Positions 1-9,298 of a stretch of DNA of 64,000 nt are shown here, piece after piece. Position 1 is the first letter of the stretch, and each line of letters begins with the position of its first letter. Location of the stretch: positions 4,060,492-4,124,491 of the forward strand of contig NZ_WUTY02000001.1 in assembly GCF_009828925.2 (NCBI RefSeq), read 5' to 3'. The DNA is from Methylicorpusculum oleiharenae (GTDB lineage: Bacteria; Pseudomonadota; Gammaproteobacteria; Methylococcales; Methylomonadaceae). Position numbers and translations under genes: made by a program. The notes under the pieces were generated by a model, which saw only the letters and a program-made list of their open reading frames with translations, made no database searches and was not told the DNA's origin.

Positions 1-1329
1 TCAGATATCAGCCGTCTTAAACAGGCTGAAGAAAAATGGCAGCAGCTTGCTTTTTATGACGCTTTGACCGGTTTGCCCAACCGGGTGCTTTACCGTGACC
101 GGCTGGCGCAGTCCCTCATTAAAGCCAAGCGCGAACACACTTCTCTTACCTTGTTATACCTGGATCTGGATGATTTCAAGCTGATCAATGACAGTCTGGG
201 GCACGATGCGGGCGATAAGCTGCTCTGTGAAGCGGCCAAACGTATTGTCGAATCGGTCCGCGAATCCGACACGATTAGCCGACTGGGTGGAGACGAATTC
301 AGCGCGATTGTCCATGGGTGTGAGGATGAAGATGCCATCAATCAGTTATGTAATAAAATCATTGCTGGATTAAATACCCCTTTTTTTATTAACGGTAACT
401 GTATTCATATAGGGGTAAGTATTGGCGTCGCCCGTTATCCGGCCGACGGGGAGGATATTGATACCTTGACCAAAAATGCCGATGCAGCGATGTATGCCGT
501 TAAAGCGAATGGCCGAAATAACAGCTTTCTCTTCAACAAAGCGTTGGGTGACAAAATATCCTTGCATCTCGATATAAAGTCCCAAATTTCTCGGGGCTTG
601 CAAAAGAACGAGTTCTGCTTATATTTTCAGCCTGAAATAGATCTCGAATCAGGAAAAATTAAATCGCTGGAAGCCTTGGTCAGATGGCATCAGCCCGAGC
701 GAGGCATTGTTTTGCCCGATGAATTCATTGGTATTGCTGAGGATACGGGGCTTATCATTGAACTTGGGGAATTCGTCATCCGAGAAGCGGTTCGGCTTAT
801 TGGTGTGCTTCAAAAAGAAGGATGGTCCGATATCCGTGTCGCAGTGAACGTTTCGCGCCGGCAATTGGTTTCGCCCCATTTTACGAAATTTATCGTCAAT
901 CAGCTTCAGCAAAATCAGGTCGAAGGCCACGCGCTGATCATAGAAATCACCGAAAGCATGGTCATCGGTAATTTGGAAAACGCTATCCGTGTGCTTAATG
1001 AGCTCAAAGGTTATGGTATTGATACAGCGATTGACGACTTTGGAACCGGATATTCCTCCTTGAATTATCTTAGGCGTCTGCCTGTTGAATTCATCAAAAT
1101 TGATAAATCCTTTGTTGCTGATGCCGAAATTGTATCGGAAAGTAAAACGATCATTCGTGCCATTTCCGCCATGGCCAAAAGTTTAGGTCTAAAAACAATA
1201 GCTGAAGGGGTGGAGACTAAGGCACAGGAAGCGATGTTAAAAATGATAGGTTGCGAAATTGGCCAAGGTTATTTGTATGCCAAACCCCTGCGTTTTGATG
1301 ATTTGCTGGCGTTTTTAAAGTCTCATTGA
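1..1329 (+). CDS. GGDEF-EAL cyclic-di-GMP signalling protein (5' end outside window)
   Basis: The frame is open from base 1, so the N-terminus (probably a sensory or PAS region) lies upstream of the window. What remains is a diguanylate cyclase domain followed by a phosphodiesterase domain. The GGDEF active site (codons at 286-300) is intact. An RESD tetrad five residues before it fits the RxxD inhibitory I-site. In the EAL domain the EAL motif, NVSRRQL, ITES, DDFGTGYSSL, KIDKSF, AEGVE and the terminal QGYLYAKPL are all present, so the usual metal- and substrate-binding residues of an active phosphodiesterase are kept. Both activities are therefore possible; which dominates cannot be read from sequence. 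A methionine at 64 lies inside the GGDEF core and is not a credible start. Confidence 0.95.
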   Translation, partial: SDISRLKQAEEKWQQLAFYDALTGLPNRVLYRDRLAQSLIKAKREHTSLTLLYLDLDDFKLINDSLGHDAGDKLLCEAAKRIVESVRESDTISRLGGDEFSAIVHGCEDEDAINQLCNKIIAGLNTPFFINGNCIHIGVSIGVARYPADGEDIDTLTKNADAAMYAVKANGRNNSFLFNKALGDKISLHLDIKSQISRGLQKNEFCLYFQPEIDLESGKIKSLEALVRWHQPERGIVLPDEFIGIAEDTGLIIELGEFVIREAVRLIGVLQKEGWSDIRVAVNVSRRQLVSPHFTKFIVNQLQQNQVEGHALIIEITESMVIGNLENAIRVLNELKGYGIDTAIDDFGTGYSSLNYLRRLPVEFIKIDKSFVADAEIVSESKTIIRAISAMAKSLGLKTIAEGVETKAQEAMLKMIGCEIGQGYLYAKPLRFDDLLAFLKSH

Positions 1330-1493
1330 AGCAGTGTTTCTTTAAAAAAATCCATCTTCAGGCTTCATGAACAGGCTATAGCCAGCTAACCTGTAAGCTG
1401 TTTGGCTTAATTTTGAAAAATAATCCCCGGTTTATCTGGTTTTTCCTGAATCATCTTTTTTCATCAAAATGATCATGGAGAAATAATCAAACT

Positions 1494-2141
1494 ATGAAAT
1501 TGTTCGTTTTCCCCTTAATTTTGCTTGTTTTATTGGGGTGCGCCGTCAAAAACGTGGCTTCACATACCGTTGAGCCGGACGGGAAAGTGGTTTATGTGGT
1601 TGATCATGGCCTGCATGCCGGTATTGTTATCGATGCCAAGGTGGTCGCTGGTGTTATTGCCGGATTGCCTTTTAATGGCGAAGCTGTCCGTTTTATAGAA
1701 TTCGGCTGGGGCGACCAGGCTTTTTATCAGGCAGAATCGTTTTCTTTATTTTTGGCTATCAAAGCCTTGTTATTACCGACTGACTCAGTCATGCATGTTG
1801 TCGGCCTTCCCTATGACCCCGGAATTTATTTTCGAAGCAGTGAGGTGCAGCGCATCCGGATTTCGCCCATGCGCCTTAATGCGATGTTAAATTATATAGA
1901 CCGTTCTTTCACCCGAGATGGACAGGGCCAATTGATTGACTTGGGGCGGGGGCTTTATGGCGAAAGCCGGTTTTATGCCGCAAACGGCAATTACCATCTG
2001 TTTAATAACTGTAATACCTGGGTTATGTCGGTATTAATTCAAGCCGGCATGCCGGAGCCGATGATGGTAACGCTGGGTGCTAACAGTGTTATGCGGCAGG
2101 TCAGAGCCTATCAAAATCAGTCTGCTGAACCGGTCAAGTAA
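1494..2141 (+). CDS. DUF2459 / TIGR02117 family lipoprotein
   Basis: A 215-residue protein with a lipoprotein signal peptide: a basic start, a hydrophobic run and an LLGC lipobox around residue 16, so it is probably anchored in an envelope membrane. The body matches my memory of the DUF2459 family, with VVDHGLHAGIVI, FIEFGWGDQAFY and FNNCNTWVMSVLIQAG. The last resembles the Cys-containing segment of papain/NlpC-like folds, but no enzymatic activity is established for the family. It stands alone between the GGDEF-EAL gene and the phosphomannomutase. The Shine-Dalgarno match (GGAG) is rather far from the ATG. Confidence 0.85.
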   Translation: MKLFVFPLILLVLLGCAVKNVASHTVEPDGKVVYVVDHGLHAGIVIDAKVVAGVIAGLPFNGEAVRFIEFGWGDQAFYQAESFSLFLAIKALLLPTDSVMHVVGLPYDPGIYFRSSEVQRIRISPMRLNAMLNYIDRSFTRDGQGQLIDLGRGLYGESRFYAANGNYHLFNNCNTWVMSVLIQAGMPEPMMVTLGANSVMRQVRAYQNQSAEPVK

Positions 2142-2264
2142 GGCCATCGACGTTCTCATTACTGCGCATGGGTGTGGTGGGTCGAATCTTGAGTTGATTA
2201 TTTTTCCTTACAAATTTTGATCGGTAACCCTAAAATAGACCCAACTCAAATTAAGGACATTAGG

Positions 2265-3629
2265 ATGAAAAATTTAACGTGTTTTAAAGCTTACGATATC
2301 AGAGGGCGCCTGGGCGATGAGTTGAATAAAGACATTGCCTACCGGATAGGCCGTGCAAGCGGCGAATATTTAAAAGCTAAAACGATGGTTGTAGGAGGTG
2401 ACGTAAGATTAACCTCCGAATCTTTGAAAATTGCACTTGCCGAAGGACTGATGGATGCCGGTGTGAATGTTATTGATATCGGCATGACAGGCACTGAAGA
2501 AATTTATTTTGCCGCGCAATCAATGGCTGTTGACGGCGGTATTGAAGTGACAGCCAGTCACAATCCTATGGATTACAACGGCATGAAACTGGTCAGAGAC
2601 CAGGCCAAGCCGATCAGCGGCGATACCGGTCTTCGGGAAATACAGCGGCTTGCAGAGGAAAACCAGTTTGGGCCGGTGATTAAAAAAGGAACCATGACCC
2701 GCGTTGCTCACCTGGAAGACTATATTGCGCATTTGATGACTTATATCAATATTGGCAATTTGAAACCTTTAAAACTGGTTGTTAATGCCGGAAACGGGGC
2801 TGCCGGGCATGTGATTGATGCCCTGGAGAAAAAATTTGCTGCACAGCATGCACCGGTTGAATTTATCAAAGTCCACCATGAGGCCGATGGCACCTTTCCC
2901 AACGGCATCCCCAATCCATTGCTTGCGGAATGCCGCTCCGATACGACACGAGCCGTTCTGGAGCATCATGCGGATATGGGGATTGCCTGGGACGGCGATT
3001 TCGATCGTTGCTTTTTATTTGATGAGAAAGGGCAGTTCATTGAAGGTTACTACATTGTCGGATTACTGGCCGAAGCATTTTTACAAAAAACACCGGGCGC
3101 AAAGATTATCCATGATCCGCGTTTAACCTGGAACACCATTGATGTGGTGTCCAAAGCGGGGGGCATTCCTGTGCAATCGAAAACCGGTCATGCGTTTATC
3201 AAAGAACGCATGCGGCTTGAAGATGCGGTTTATGGCGGGGAAATGAGTGCGCATCACTATTTCAGGGATTTTGCTTATTGCGATAGCGGAATGATTCCCT
3301 GGTTGCTGGTGGCTGAGTTGCTGTGTGTAAAAGGACTGCGTTTGTCAGAGGCTGTCGCTGAGAGAATTGAGGCCTATCCTTCATCGGGTGAAATCAATTC
3401 CAAACTGGCCGATCCGGAGGCCGCTATTCAAAAAGTGAGAGATTTTTACCAGAAGGATGCGTTAATTGTCGATGAAACCGATGGTGTCAGTATGGAATTT
3501 AAAGATTGGCGTTTCAATCTCAGATCGTCAAATACCGAGCCTGTGGTCAGGCTAAACGTGGAATCACGCCACAATACTGTTTTGATGGAGGAAAAAACCG
3601 GGGAATTATTAGCTCTGTTGCGCAGTTAG
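2265..3629 (+). CDS. manB: Phosphomannomutase / phosphoglucomutase
   Basis: Alpha-D-phosphohexomutase that interconverts mannose-6-phosphate and mannose-1-phosphate (often also the glucose phosphates), feeding GDP-mannose and polysaccharide synthesis. All four family loops are visible: the phosphoserine loop [11 protein letters not shown], the Mg-binding loop DGDFDRC, the sugar-specificity loop [10 protein letters not shown], and the phosphate-binding loop [11 protein letters not shown] near the C-terminus. The GEMSAHH form is typical of PMM/PGM (CpsG/AlgC-like) rather than glucosamine mutase. I place the start at the ATG at 2265, where AAGGA lies 7 bases upstream; an in-frame TTG at 2217 has no such support. 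The resulting 454 residues match the family length. Confidence 0.95.
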   Translation: MKNLTCFKAYDIRGRLGDELNKDIAYRIGRASGEYLKAKTMVVGGDVRLTSESLKIALAEGLMDAGVNVIDIGMTGTEEIYFAAQSMAVDGGIEVTASHNPMDYNGMKLVRDQAKPISGDTGLREIQRLAEENQFGPVIKKGTMTRVAHLEDYIAHLMTYINIGNLKPLKLVVNAGNGAAGHVIDALEKKFAAQHAPVEFIKVHHEADGTFPNGIPNPLLAECRSDTTRAVLEHHADMGIAWDGDFDRCFLFDEKGQFIEGYYIVGLLAEAFLQKTPGAKIIHDPRLTWNTIDVVSKAGGIPVQSKTGHAFIKERMRLEDAVYGGEMSAHHYFRDFAYCDSGMIPWLLVAELLCVKGLRLSEAVAERIEAYPSSGEINSKLADPEAAIQKVRDFYQKDALIVDETDGVSMEFKDWRFNLRSSNTEPVVRLNVESRHNTVLMEEKTGELLALLRS

Positions 3630-3749
3630 TATAAGTTGGTCCGTTAGTGTTATTAAGTGGAATATATTGATTTTTAATGGTTAATTTTGTACAAGAGCTT
3701 TTTTTAAGTGCGAGCTCCTAGAAAATTACCATTTTTATTAAGTTATATT

Positions 3750-3778
3750 TTGCGCAACAACCGTGTGTTGTGTATACT
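3750..3778 (+). promoter_or_regulatory. Candidate sigma-70 promoter for ompA-like gene
   Basis: TATACT at 3773-3778 with TTGCGC 17 bases upstream (3750-3755). The -10 box is good and the -35 box is only half-matching. It would give an untranslated leader of about 170 bases before the ATG at 3960, long but common for abundant outer-membrane protein mRNAs. The rest of 3630-3959 holds no gene. Confidence 0.4.
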
Positions 3779-3959
3779 GCATGCAACAAAAGTATGCTTC
3801 TAGCCACATTTGCTTTTGAGCCATTCCGCTTATTTATTTCAGTTTTATAAACTACGAATGACAGACGTTAAATTATTGCCGTCTGGGTTTAGTGGATTAA
3901 CACCTGATAGTAAGCAACATGGTTTTCACGTGTTTAATTTCCAATCTAAGGAGTTTTTT

Positions 3960-5006
3960 ATGAAAAAGAAACAGATATTGGCCTTGGCCTTGTTGTCTGC
4001 TATCGGCTTAACGTCGGTTGCGCAGGCGGATGATCATACTACCGATGATCGCTGGTATGTGGCTCCCTTTGGAACCTTTATCAAATCAGGCGGCGATCGC
4101 AATGCGAAAGACGATTGGGGTGGCGGCATGGGCTTCGGTAAGATGCTCAATGAACACTTCAATGTTGAGCTGAAAGGTTTTTACCAAGGTTTTAACAGCC
4201 AATCAGGTGGACGTTGGGACCTGACCGGTGGTACAGCTGACCTTCAGTATTTCTTTTTCCGCGACAAATTTTCACCTTACGCTGTAATTGGCGCAGGTGG
4301 TATGAATACTTCATTTCGTGGTGAAAGCGGAGCCACTATCATCGGTGAAGCCGGTACAGGTTTCACTTACGAACTCCATGATAACTTTTTGTTACGCAGT
4401 GACGTTCGTTACCGTTACAACAACAACTTGAATTCTCATTTACAGGCAGGAACTGAAGAGTTTCATGATATGACTGTCAACGTGGGATTCGTTGTTCCTT
4501 TCGGTGAAAAACCACAAGCAGTAGCCAGCAATTATGAAGCCCCTGCTCCGATTCCTGTTGTTGATGATTGCTCTACTCGCGACTCTGATGCAGACGGCGT
4601 TAATGATTGTTTAGACAAATGCCCAGGCACAATGTCAGGCAGTAAAGTTGATTACCAAGGTTGCCCGGTTCAAATTGAATTGAAAGGTGTTAATTTCAAA
4701 TATGATTCTGCTGAGTTGACACCCAATGCCGAAGCCATTCTTGACGGCGTGGCTTCACAATTGAAAGCCTACCCACAAGGTAAAGAAATAGAAGTTCAAG
4801 GTCATACCAGTAGTGAAGGCGGTTATAAGTATAACGTAAGATTATCTCAGCGCCGTTCACAATCGGTAGTGGATTATTTGAGATCTAAAGGCGTTACCGA
4901 CAGCATGCATGCCAAAGGTTACGGCCCTGATCGTCCAGTTGCTGAAAACCAAACAGAAGCAGGACGTTCTTTGAATCGTCGTGTTGAATTGGTCTGGGTT
5001 GAATAA
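3960..5006 (+). CDS. OmpA-family outer membrane protein
   Basis: A 348-residue outer-membrane protein. It has a Sec signal peptide (KKK followed by a hydrophobic run and an AQA cleavage site near residue 22), an eight-strand-type beta-barrel region to about residue 175, a linker with a calcium-binding thrombospondin type 3-like segment (DSDADGVNDCLDKCPGT), and a C-terminal OmpA domain. The OmpA domain carries the peptidoglycan-binding signature around FKYDSAEL, VQGHTSSEG, LSQRRSQSVVDYL and NRRVELV. AAGGAG six bases before the ATG at 3960 fixes the start; a longer in-frame reading from 3810 would hide the signal peptide. It should link the outer membrane to the cell wall. A strong terminator follows. 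Confidence 0.95.
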   Translation: MKKKQILALALLSAIGLTSVAQADDHTTDDRWYVAPFGTFIKSGGDRNAKDDWGGGMGFGKMLNEHFNVELKGFYQGFNSQSGGRWDLTGGTADLQYFFFRDKFSPYAVIGAGGMNTSFRGESGATIIGEAGTGFTYELHDNFLLRSDVRYRYNNNLNSHLQAGTEEFHDMTVNVGFVVPFGEKPQAVASNYEAPAPIPVVDDCSTRDSDADGVNDCLDKCPGTMSGSKVDYQGCPVQIELKGVNFKYDSAELTPNAEAILDGVASQLKAYPQGKEIEVQGHTSSEGGYKYNVRLSQRRSQSVVDYLRSKGVTDSMHAKGYGPDRPVAENQTEAGRSLNRRVELVWVE

Positions 5007-5027
5007 ATCCTCTTTAGCCAAAGGATA

Positions 5028-5058
5028 AAAAAAACCCGCTTTATGCGGGTTTTTTTTT
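5028..5058 (+). terminator. Rho-independent terminator after ompA-like gene
   Basis: Stem of AAACCCGC and GCGGGTTT around a TTTAT loop, followed by an unbroken run of T, 20-50 bases after the stop codon. The A-run on the left side means it could also work in the other direction. Confidence 0.9.
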
Positions 5059-5152
5059 GCCGGGACAGGGCTTAAGCAGTAATTTTGAAGTCGCTAATAA
5101 TTCCATTTTTATGTGATATCCTCATTATTTTATCTAACCGATCGAGGTTGAT

Positions 5153-6199
5153 ATGACAGAAGCCGCCATAACCGAGTCCGTTCAAAATTATTACGGACAG
5201 GTTCTTACCTCTTCAAAAGACTTAAAAACCAGTGCCTGCTGTACTCTGGATGCCGTTCCGCAGTACCTGCGGCCGTATCTTAAAGATATTCATCCAGAAG
5301 TGCTTGCCCGTTTCTATGGGTGTGGGTCACCGCTTCCTCCCAGTCTTGATGGCTGTACAGTATTGGATTTGGGTTGCGGTACAGGCCGCGACTGTTATTT
5401 GTTGTCTCGCTTGGTTGGAGAAACCGGCAAAGTCATCGGCGTGGATATGACGGAGGCCCAATTGGCCGTCGCCAGACAACATTGTGATTGGCACGCTCAG
5501 CAATACGGTTACGCTCAATCGAATGTTACGTTTATTGAGGGGCATATCGAGAACTTACAGGCATTGGGCATCGCAGATAATTCCATCGATGTGGTTGTGT
5601 CCAATTGTGTGATTAATTTATCTCCGAACAAAATGCGCGTACTGGCCGAAATCTTTCGGGTATTAAAACCTGGGGGCGAGCTTTATTTTTCTGACGTATA
5701 TTCTGACAGACGCATTCCTGCTGCACTAAAAACGGATCCGGTTTTACTGGGTGAGTGCCTTGGAGGTGCCTTATATTGGGAAGATTTCAGACGAACTCTA
5801 TTTGATCTGGGCTGTCCTGATGTTCGGGTTGTCAAAGAAAGCCCGATCACATTAGATGATGCTGAAGTAGCCGGTAAGATTGGAATGGTTACTTTTAGAT
5901 CGGTTACGGTCAGAGCATTTAAAGTCGCACTTGAAGATCGCTGCGAAGATTATGGCCAGGTTGCCTGCTACAAAGGCAGCCTACCTGATCATCCTCATGC
6001 TTTCGATCTGGACGATCATCATCATTTTGAAACCGGCCGTCCTTTAAGGGTGTGCGGCAATACGGCCGATATGCTGAGCGCCAGCCGCTATGCCAGTCAT
6101 TTTGATGTGTGGGGCGATAAAACGATTCACTTTGGGCTGTTTGATTGCGCACCGCCTAATAAAAGCCTCTCTTTAGAATCGGGCGCATCCTGTTGCTGA
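5153..6199 (+). CDS. arsM: Arsenite S-adenosylmethionine methyltransferase
   Basis: A cytosolic SAM-dependent methyltransferase of the ArsM type, which turns As(III) into methylated, partly volatile arsenicals. The SAM-binding loop LDLGCGTGRD is at residues 71-80. The cysteines used for As(III) binding in characterised ArsM proteins have clear counterparts: C57 in YGCGSPLP, C152 in SNCVINLS and C202 in GECLGGAL. There is also a CC pair at 29-30 and a terminal CC that could help metal capture. At 348 residues it has the usual length. It converges with the regulator at 6280-6924, so the two need not be co-regulated. No other ars gene is nearby. Confidence 0.9.
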   Translation: MTEAAITESVQNYYGQVLTSSKDLKTSACCTLDAVPQYLRPYLKDIHPEVLARFYGCGSPLPPSLDGCTVLDLGCGTGRDCYLLSRLVGETGKVIGVDMTEAQLAVARQHCDWHAQQYGYAQSNVTFIEGHIENLQALGIADNSIDVVVSNCVINLSPNKMRVLAEIFRVLKPGGELYFSDVYSDRRIPAALKTDPVLLGECLGGALYWEDFRRTLFDLGCPDVRVVKESPITLDDAEVAGKIGMVTFRSVTVRAFKVALEDRCEDYGQVACYKGSLPDHPHAFDLDDHHHFETGRPLRVCGNTADMLSASRYASHFDVWGDKTIHFGLFDCAPPNKSLSLESGASCC

Positions 6200-6279
6200 T
6201 GCTTTAAAATTGCATGTGTTATCCGTGGTTCTCTTCGATTAGAAAGGAGAGAGCCGGGGCAAAAACCCTACAATACGGT

Positions 6280-6924
6280 TTAAACACAATCAGCATTCAA
6301 TTTTATTTTGAACAGGCATGAACAGTCATTGTTAGCCATACAACCTGTTTGTTCAACGGGTTGTTCCAGAAGGGCCGTCATCAGAGTTCGATCGAACTCG
6401 CACAGCTCGGGATGTTGTAGAGCTAGATCATGATAAACGCAGTTAAACGCTTCGATTGCCGTTTCAGTATTAACGGGGCCTGTGCTCAAATCGGCGTGGT
6501 ATCCTAAGGATTGCATGATTTCTACCAGAAGTTCGGTTCTTTCTGCTAGATTTTTTCCTAAAAATTGCGGCTTTAGCGTTTTTGCGAGTTTTTCCGCTAT
6601 TCTTCGCATGAAGGCTCTGAACAATTCATCCTTCATTTCATCTTTCAGTTCCGCCAATAACAAGCTACAAAACCAGGCATATTGTTTAGGGAAATGATTA
6701 ATGCCTTTTTCGGTTAATACGTAATTCCGGGAAGGTCTTCCACCGGTGCTGTTCAGCGTATCTTTTTTTACCAGTTGACTATTTTCAAGGCCGGTCAGGT
6801 GTTGTTTAACGGCGTTTCTGGATATTTCCAGGCGGGTTGCAATTTCCTCAATACTCAGACCTTTTCTTGAATTCAGCAGCAATTCTAATAGTTGATCCTG
6901 TCTTGATAGCATTTCCTGTGACAT
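6280..6924 (-). CDS. SufR-like winged-helix regulator with C-terminal cysteine cluster
   Basis: A 214-residue DNA-binding protein. An N-terminal winged helix-turn-helix (residues about 12-75: LSIEEIATRLEISRNAVKQHL, then GGRPSRNYVLTEKG) is followed by a helical middle and a cysteine-rich end. Cysteines at 162, 175 and 203 are separated by 12 and 27 residues, with extra ones at 195, 201 and 213. This is close to what I recall for the [4Fe-4S]-binding cyanobacterial repressor SufR. A cluster sensing iron, oxygen or nitric oxide is therefore likely, but this is inference from family. No suf genes are present. Instead the gene is divergent from a truncated haemoglobin and its likely reductase, which are the probable targets. 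Confidence 0.8.
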   Translation of the reverse strand: MSQEMLSRQDQLLELLLNSRKGLSIEEIATRLEISRNAVKQHLTGLENSQLVKKDTLNSTGGRPSRNYVLTEKGINHFPKQYAWFCSLLLAELKDEMKDELFRAFMRRIAEKLAKTLKPQFLGKNLAERTELLVEIMQSLGYHADLSTGPVNTETAIEAFNCVYHDLALQHPELCEFDRTLMTALLEQPVEQTGCMANNDCSCLFKIKLNADCV

Positions 6925-7051
6925 TGAATGCTCCTGTTTTCGATACGGTGATCATTGTAAATGGATTGTTTCAGTCAACTTCTAAAGTTAATATGAGGCG
7001 GCTTTGGCTCGAAGCTGGACTTTTTCAGATTAGCTTTACGAGTACGCAAGC

Positions 7052-7107
7052 ATACTATAAACAAAAATAAGTACTTTTATAATATAAATATTGCATAAGT
7101 ATAGTAT
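7052..7107. promoter_or_regulatory. Inverted repeat in front of the globin gene
   Basis: ATACTATA (7052-7059) and TATAGTAT (7100-7107) form a perfect 8-base inverted pair with 40 bases between them, with TATAAT at 7078-7083 inside. They lie in the 255-base gap between the divergent SufR-like regulator and the globin. They could be operator half-sites or -10-like elements. AT-richness makes chance matches easier, so confidence is modest. Confidence 0.35.
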
Positions 7108-7179
7108 CGAAGCTAAACTATTTTTCGAGCAACAAAGCTTAAACTAACAAAATTAATTATAACGAGAAGGTAGTGACCC

Positions 7180-7557
7180 ATGAGCGAAGCAAAACCAACC
7201 CTTTATGAACAACTCGGTGGCGAAGCAGCAGTCAATGCAGCAGTCGATATTTTCTATCGCAAAGTTTTAAGCGATTTTCGAATCAATCGTTTTTTTGATA
7301 ATTCGGATATAGAAAAACAAGCTGCAAAACAAAAAGCGTTTCTTACCATGGCTTTTGGCGGTCCCAATAACTATACCGGAACCGATATGCGAACTGCGCA
7401 TGCACGGTTTGTCAAAATGGGCTTAAACGATTCCCACTTTGATGCAGTTATGGAGCATTTATCAGGCACGTTAAGAGAACTGAAAGTACCAGAGGAACTG
7501 GTAGGCCAGGTAGCGGCAATAGCTGAAAGCACCCGCGCTGACGTTTTAGGCAAATAA
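7180..7557 (+). CDS. glbN: Group I truncated haemoglobin
   Basis: A 125-residue 2-on-2 globin. The N-terminal TLYEQLGG motif is typical of group I (GlbN/cyanoglobin). Tyr26 in IFYRKVL sits at B10, and His74 in MRTAHARF is the proximal F8 haem ligand. Characterised relatives bind O2 or detoxify nitric oxide in the cytosol. AGAAGG lies 9 bases before the ATG. The gene is followed 15 bases later by an iron-sulphur flavoprotein reductase on the same strand, which suggests electron supply to the globin, and it is divergent from a SufR-like regulator that may control it. Confidence 0.93.
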   Translation: MSEAKPTLYEQLGGEAAVNAAVDIFYRKVLSDFRINRFFDNSDIEKQAAKQKAFLTMAFGGPNNYTGTDMRTAHARFVKMGLNDSHFDAVMEHLSGTLRELKVPEELVGQVAAIAESTRADVLGK

Positions 7558-7572
7558 TTCGGATAATCAGAC

Positions 7573-8559
7573 ATGATTTTTAGACACATCACGCTGGATG
7601 AACAGGTAACCGTTTGCCATGAAGGTGAAACAGTGCTGGACGCTATGTTACGTGAAGGTAGGGATGTGCCTTACAGTTGCCGTCAGGGGGCTTGTCAGTC
7701 TTGCATGATGCGTAGCCTGGAAGGAATGCCCCCGGAAGACTCACAAAAAGGATTAAAAAATGTTTTGTGCAAACAGGATTATTTTTTAGCGTGTCTGTGT
7801 TTTCCCAGCCAGGACATGGTTGTCGCTTTAAGTCATCAAGCTGATTTTTTTACCGAAGCAACCGTGGTCAGTAAAGTGTCACTTAATCAGGAAACGCTTT
7901 TACTGACCATTCAGTGCAAGGACGCACTGGATTATTATGCGGGACAATTTGTTAATCTGAAGCGTTCAGACGGCCTGATGCGCAGCTATTCAATTGCCAA
8001 CAGTAAAGTTCACACGCATAAACTGACGTTTCATATTCGTCGTTTGGCCGGCGGCCGTTTCAGTGAGTGGGTGCATCAAGAACTTAACGTGGGTGACATC
8101 CTCTCTGTATCGGATCCACAGGGTCTTTGTTTTTATTTGCCCGATAACCAGGGGCAAAATATGTTGCTGATAGGCACGGGAAGTGGCTTGGCTCCTTTGG
8201 CAGGCATCATAGAAGAAGCTCTAGAACAAGGACATACGGGACAAATACATTTATATCACGGTAGCCGGGAAATGGATGGTTTGTATTGGATTGATGAAAT
8301 GCAGGCATTGCAGCAACACTATGAAAATTTCCATTACACGCCTTGCGTATCGCGCGGTGACGCGCCGGACGGCGTTGCAACAGGCCGCGCCAACGATGTT
8401 GCTATGGCCACATTACCCGATTTGAAAGGCTGGCGAGTCTTTCTGTGCGGCCACCCGGATATGGTTAATCAAACTAAAACCCAGGCTTATCTTAACGGAG
8501 CCTCACTGAAAGATATTTACTCCGACGCATTTCATGTGGCCTCATCTTCCCTTGAATAA
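7573..8559 (+). CDS. [2Fe-2S] ferredoxin-FAD/NAD(P)H oxidoreductase
   Basis: A single-chain electron-transfer protein of the phenol hydroxylase / methane monooxygenase reductase type. Residues 1-90 are a plant-type ferredoxin with cysteines C36, C41, C44 and C74. Residues about 95-190 are an FAD domain with RSYSIAN (from 137). The C-terminal part is an NAD(P)-binding domain with GTGSGLAP (201-208) and the closing CGHPDMV. It would pass electrons from NAD(P)H via FAD to the 2Fe-2S centre and on to an acceptor. The only partner in the operon is the globin just upstream, so a globin reductase or NO dioxygenase role is plausible but unproven. Confidence 0.9.
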   Translation: MIFRHITLDEQVTVCHEGETVLDAMLREGRDVPYSCRQGACQSCMMRSLEGMPPEDSQKGLKNVLCKQDYFLACLCFPSQDMVVALSHQADFFTEATVVSKVSLNQETLLLTIQCKDALDYYAGQFVNLKRSDGLMRSYSIANSKVHTHKLTFHIRRLAGGRFSEWVHQELNVGDILSVSDPQGLCFYLPDNQGQNMLLIGTGSGLAPLAGIIEEALEQGHTGQIHLYHGSREMDGLYWIDEMQALQQHYENFHYTPCVSRGDAPDGVATGRANDVAMATLPDLKGWRVFLCGHPDMVNQTKTQAYLNGASLKDIYSDAFHVASSSLE

Positions 8560-8959
8560 GGTTTATTACAGAATTTCTTCTTTATCCGCAGCTTTGTTGG
8601 TATTTTTATCAATGCCGACAAAAGCTGGGCCGCCTTGCAAGCTAACTACGTAAAAGTCGGTACGCGTTTTCATAAATTTATTAAAGCTCCTCAAATTTTC
8701 TATTGATAGCTAAGAAATAGATTGTCACAATCTCATTTTCGCTATACCCCAGGCTGGCTAGACACTCATATTTTGGCTCATATCTTACGGATAGAGTTGG
8801 CTTTTCAATTTCGACCCTATTAAACTTTGAGCCTTGTTTTGCCTGACCTGCTACTGAGTCTTGCTATACTTTTAACACTCACTGACATGAACGTCATCAT
8901 CCCCTTTGCTTGTTTCACCAACCTATTCGGACGAAAAAAAGTCCCTGGTGGTATCCAAT
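8560..8959. other. Gene-poor stretch after the reductase
   Basis: No supported gene. The minus strand shows two stop-free protein-like scraps: one ending near 8568, and one at about 8695-8830 that includes RYEPKYECLASLGYSENEI. Neither has a start. They look like gene debris rather than working genes. Confidence 0.4.
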
Positions 8960-9170
8960 GATTTATGCACGATCAGGCAAGATCACGCGCCTATCGCAGG
9001 GGTGAAGATGGCTTGGGCGGTATTTCAGACGATCATCAAGTGCATCGGGTCAGAGGAGGCCGAAGCCCTCCGTCTGCCCACAGATCCGTGCATACGAGTC
9101 CGAACACGGCTCATCCCTTCTGTGTCAGGATGGCTTATCACCCCCAGTCAGAAGCATTCTCTCTTAGCGC
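8960..9170 (-). mobile_element. Possible group II intron remnant
   Basis: Read on the minus strand, GAGCCGTGT pairs loosely with GTATGCACGGATC, and a GGAGGGC/GCCTCC hairpin and a CTGACCCGA tract follow. This order recalls the RNA hairpins near the open reading frame of bacterial group II introns. No reverse transcriptase remains. The identification rests on memory of the motif and is weak; in-frame translations here are not credible genes. Confidence 0.28.
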
Positions 9171-9298
9171 GGCATATCAATACCCGACAGTACCCGTTTT
9201 TTTGCTGCGATGCACAATACCAGTCGCGATGAAATGACTTACTTCGATCTGCCCGGAAAAGGATAGCCGTCCGTGCCGGGTTTGCATGCGTTTCAAAA

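Noticed and set aside
2217-2264. Extended start of the phosphomannomutase
   Set aside because: TTG without a ribosome-binding site; the ATG at 2265 has one.
3810-3959. Extended start of the OmpA-like gene
   Set aside because: It would bury the signal peptide; the strong ribosome-binding site is before 3960.
6220-6260. Shared terminator between arsM and the SufR-like gene
   Set aside because: A weak hairpin of GGTTCTCT and AGAGAGCC exists but has no T-run on either side.
8906-9237. Two overlapping plus-strand frames of about 100 codons
   Set aside because: They cross hairpins of the possible intron remnant, have no ribosome-binding site and no familiar sequence.
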